DNA of 64,000 bases. Origin: Semisulcospira habei. Its lineage: Eukaryota > Mollusca > Gastropoda > Semisulcospiridae. The stretch lies in contig BTPG01000005.1 of the NCBI GenBank assembly GCA_036245525.1, positions 211,211,416-211,275,415 on the forward strand. Reading direction: 5' to 3'. Positions 61,148-64,000 of the stretch are shown here, piece after piece. The translations under genes were made by a program, and so were the position numbers. The notes under the pieces were generated by a model that did no database searches, was not told where the DNA came from, and was given only the letters and a program-made list of their open reading frames with translations. Numbering within the stretch: the first letter of the stretch is position 1; every line of letters begins with the position of its first letter.

Positions 61148-61398
61148 AAATGTTTAGGGCTCAACATCTTTTGTCCATAAAAGGTGATTTCAAAGATGGG
61201 TCACAGAAATGGTTGGGTGATAACTGATCATAGGCATATGAGGGGGAGCTGGGTGGCTCGGTGGTAGTGTGTTTGACTCTCATCCCAAAGGTCCTGGGCT
61301 CGAATACAGCTTGGGTCAAAATTTGTTCAGACCCTATTTCTGTGACCCATCTTTGAAATCACCTTTTATGGACAAAAGATGTTGAGCCCTAAACATTT
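61148..61398. mobile_element. Perfect 63-bp inverted repeat around a tRNA-like sequence
   Basis: Left arm 61148-61210 begins AAATGTTTAGGGCTCAACAT and ends GGGTCACAGAAAT. The right arm 61336-61398 is its exact inverted copy. The 125-bp loop holds a tRNA-like stretch (61250-61318) with TGGCTCGGTGG as an A-box-like motif and GGGCTCGAATAC as a B-box-like motif. No TTAA at the ends. Confidence 0.9.
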
Positions 61399-62236
<838 letters not shown>

Positions 62237-62253
62237 TTTTAATTTTTTTTTTG

Positions 62254-63271
62254 GCTTTGTTTTTTGTGTGTGTGTGCGTTTGTTTCATTTAGCGAAGTAG
62301 AAACTGTATGGGTTTCAAATTTTTGAGCAGGGAAAAAAATATATATGTACGGGGATTGAACCCTGGTTACGTGCGTGGGAAAAAGAGTACTTTACCACGG
62401 CACTAATTCAACTACTAAGGGATAATGGGTGCATTCAATTACTTATAGATAAACCTTCTCATCCCGTATCTGCCGTTGTTGTTTGTTCCAGTGTACTTTC
62501 CCACTGTCACCAATAGTGATCGAAGACTAGTAGTTTGCAACAGTTTGGGCGTAGGTTATACTTGTTGGTTTGGCGTCGTTGATTTCCTCCTTTCTCATGC
62601 GGGCTTGGGACTGGCTACGGCGGAGATATGATCTGCCGGAAGTCAGACATCGCTTGTATCCCTTTTTGAAAACGCACTCGCAAACGACCCAAAGTGCCAA
62701 TTTTTGCGCGGGACCCCCTCATTTTTTCATAAATAATGTGTGTGATATGATCTAAAGTACGACTTTATCGAATAAAAAGGGCCTGAGCAATTGCCCAACA
62801 TTGCAAACACTTGTAATGTTATTGATAACATCCGGGCACTTTGCAAATTTACAACATACACTTTTCTCGATTGCACTTATAATTCCAATTATCAGAGCAC
62901 ACTTTTTTTACGAGAAAATACTAACATACTTTATGAAGTGACCGAAATGTTTCTTTATCATTTTAACACACTATTCGATAAATTTTTATTGTGTTCTGAA
63001 ATCAGCTATTTTGCGTGTTTTTGCTTATGGAAAAGGCTCAAACTTACAAATATGCCCGGGACCATGGGTCTTTCAGGGTGGCAATAGCCTCCAGACTCAA
63101 TAAGGCTCTCAAAAAACCCTATAAGCGGCAGTTTTCAATTAAAAAATGTAGGTATAGTATACAACCTTAAGTTGGCCTGACCAAGTTTCATTAGAAATAA
63201 TCCTTAAGAGATGTCGTGACTGATGTGTTTTTACAATGAATTGAGACTTTCACTGCAAAGAAAAATTGCAA
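62254..63271. other. No gene seen
   Basis: Frames at 62570-62755 and 62791-63087 show no recognised domain. Confidence 0.5.
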
Positions 63272-63342
63272 CTGCAAGAGGTATAGATCCTCATGAGCCC
63301 CCGCATTTGCGGGGGCTCATACGGATCTATGCCTCTTGCTGA
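63272..63342. mobile_element. Family 2 hairpin core, well preserved
   Basis: Arms GCAAGAGGTATAGATCCTCA and the inverted GATCTATGCCTCTTGC, with CCCCGCATTTGCGGGG at the turn. Two or three mismatches in total. Confidence 0.85.
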
Positions 63343-63584
63343 GAGAAATTTGTATCCACTTTCCTTGTACGGCTGGGGATGTTTGACGTTGACTTTACAG
63401 TGACTTTAAAAACACAATCTGGTCCACTGGCACTTGGCATGAAAGGAATTAACAGAAGAAAAAAAAAAAAAAAAAAACACAGAACAACAAACACTCCTCG
63501 GCACCGCAAAGACAAGACAGTTCACTGATTTGTCTTTGTAGTTTAAAAGCGTGTTTCTGTTTCATTTAGTGTATGTATTTAGCA

Positions 63585-63738
63585 CGCTTCAAGGGTTGTG
63601 CCAGAATAGCTTGGCGCCTACGCTCTGACTGACTGACTTGACCGCCTACAGGCGCCAAGCTATTCTGGCCCAACCCTTGAACTATCACGCTCAATCCATG
63701 TCTTGCCGTGCATGGCGTGTCGGAGCTAAATGAGTTAA
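63585..63738. mobile_element. Family 1 MITE, left end missing
   Basis: Arms TTCAAGGGTTGTGCCAGAAT and the inverted copy; GCTTGGCGCC / GGCGCCAAGC with a longer loop than usual (CTGACTGACTGACTTGACC). Right end GGAGCTAAATGAGTTAA. The left outer arm and TTAA are absent. Confidence 0.8.
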
Positions 63739-64000
63739 TCGACACACGGCTGTTGTGTTTAGTTTATTAATTACGTCTAAACATAACCCAGACCAAACAG
63801 GTCAGCACCTCGCGTGTAAAATGCGAGTAACTAAATAGAAAACACGCTACGAAATGACAAGTGCGTGCGACACAGTTTATTGAAATTTGCAGTAAAAGGT
63901 CACAGACCACCAGACAAACAGACCAAAATACAATGGACGACGTATCTTTCCCTCCATCTCTCTCACCTAAATATAAAACTAAGCCCGCGTGTCGCAGACG
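63739..64000. other. No gene seen
   Basis: Nothing recognised to the end of the window. Confidence 0.5.

Noticed and set aside
61250..61318. Functional tRNA gene
   Set aside because: A- and B-box-like motifs are present, but the acceptor and anticodon stems do not pair well, and it sits in the loop of an inverted repeat. Better read as a SINE-like or element-borne promoter.

Overview
This window looks like nuclear DNA of an invertebrate animal, most likely a mollusc and probably a gastropod. That is an inference from content: intron-free Toll-like receptor (TLR) coding sequences, Tx1/L1-like, CR1-like and RTE-like LINEs, a Penelope-like element, tRNA-derived SINEs, very many short palindromic MITEs, and long CA, GA and AT arrays. 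There are no prokaryotic operons, CRISPR arrays or rRNA genes. The sequence alone does not name the species.

The only two intact host genes are full-length paralogous TLRs on the plus strand, at 19477-22257 and 29947-32739. Each has a signal peptide, an LRR ectodomain with one N-terminal and one C-terminal cysteine cap, a single transmembrane segment and a cytoplasmic TIR domain. They lie in a direct tandem segmental duplication: unit 1 is about 12725-25650 and unit 2 about 25993-37285. Comparing the two units gives ancestral 'empty sites' for several insertions and shows minisatellites that expanded in only one unit.

Layout. 1-7060: microsatellites, a large fold-back element (896-1818), a short Penelope-end insertion (2194-2299), MITEs and a 34-bp minisatellite (5118-6030). 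7145-11079: a nearly complete RTE-like LINE on the minus strand with a 13-bp target-site duplication. 11513-12170: a MITE split by a SINE. 12725-19245: unit 1 upstream half, a Tx1/L1-like LINE ruin carrying nested insertions (including a 3.26-kb TGT...ACA element) and a CR1-like LINE 3' end. 19246-25998: TLR 1 and its repeat-rich downstream flank. 25993-37285: unit 2 with TLR 2. 37286-48171: MITEs, large hairpins, SINE, simple repeats and a possible THAP-like exon near 46868. 48172-50480: CR1-like LINE on the minus strand. 50481-53093: more MITE hairpins. 53094-55180: a broken Penelope-like element with inverted terminal repeats carrying hammerhead-ribozyme-like cores. 55306-64000: MITEs, a locally duplicated region with exon-like blocks (57210-60560), a perfect 63-bp inverted repeat around a tRNA-like sequence (61148-61398), and an AT array.

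The dominant theme is a set of TTAA-bounded, near-palindromic elements in at least four sequence families. Their bounds and CCC-type ends suggest non-autonomous piggyBac-like transposons. No piggyBac transposase gene is visible here. One such hairpin lies within about 50 bp of each TLR stop codon, and a 28-bp repeat runs directly into each TLR start codon, so repeat DNA probably forms both the 5' and 3' untranslated regions of these immune receptors.
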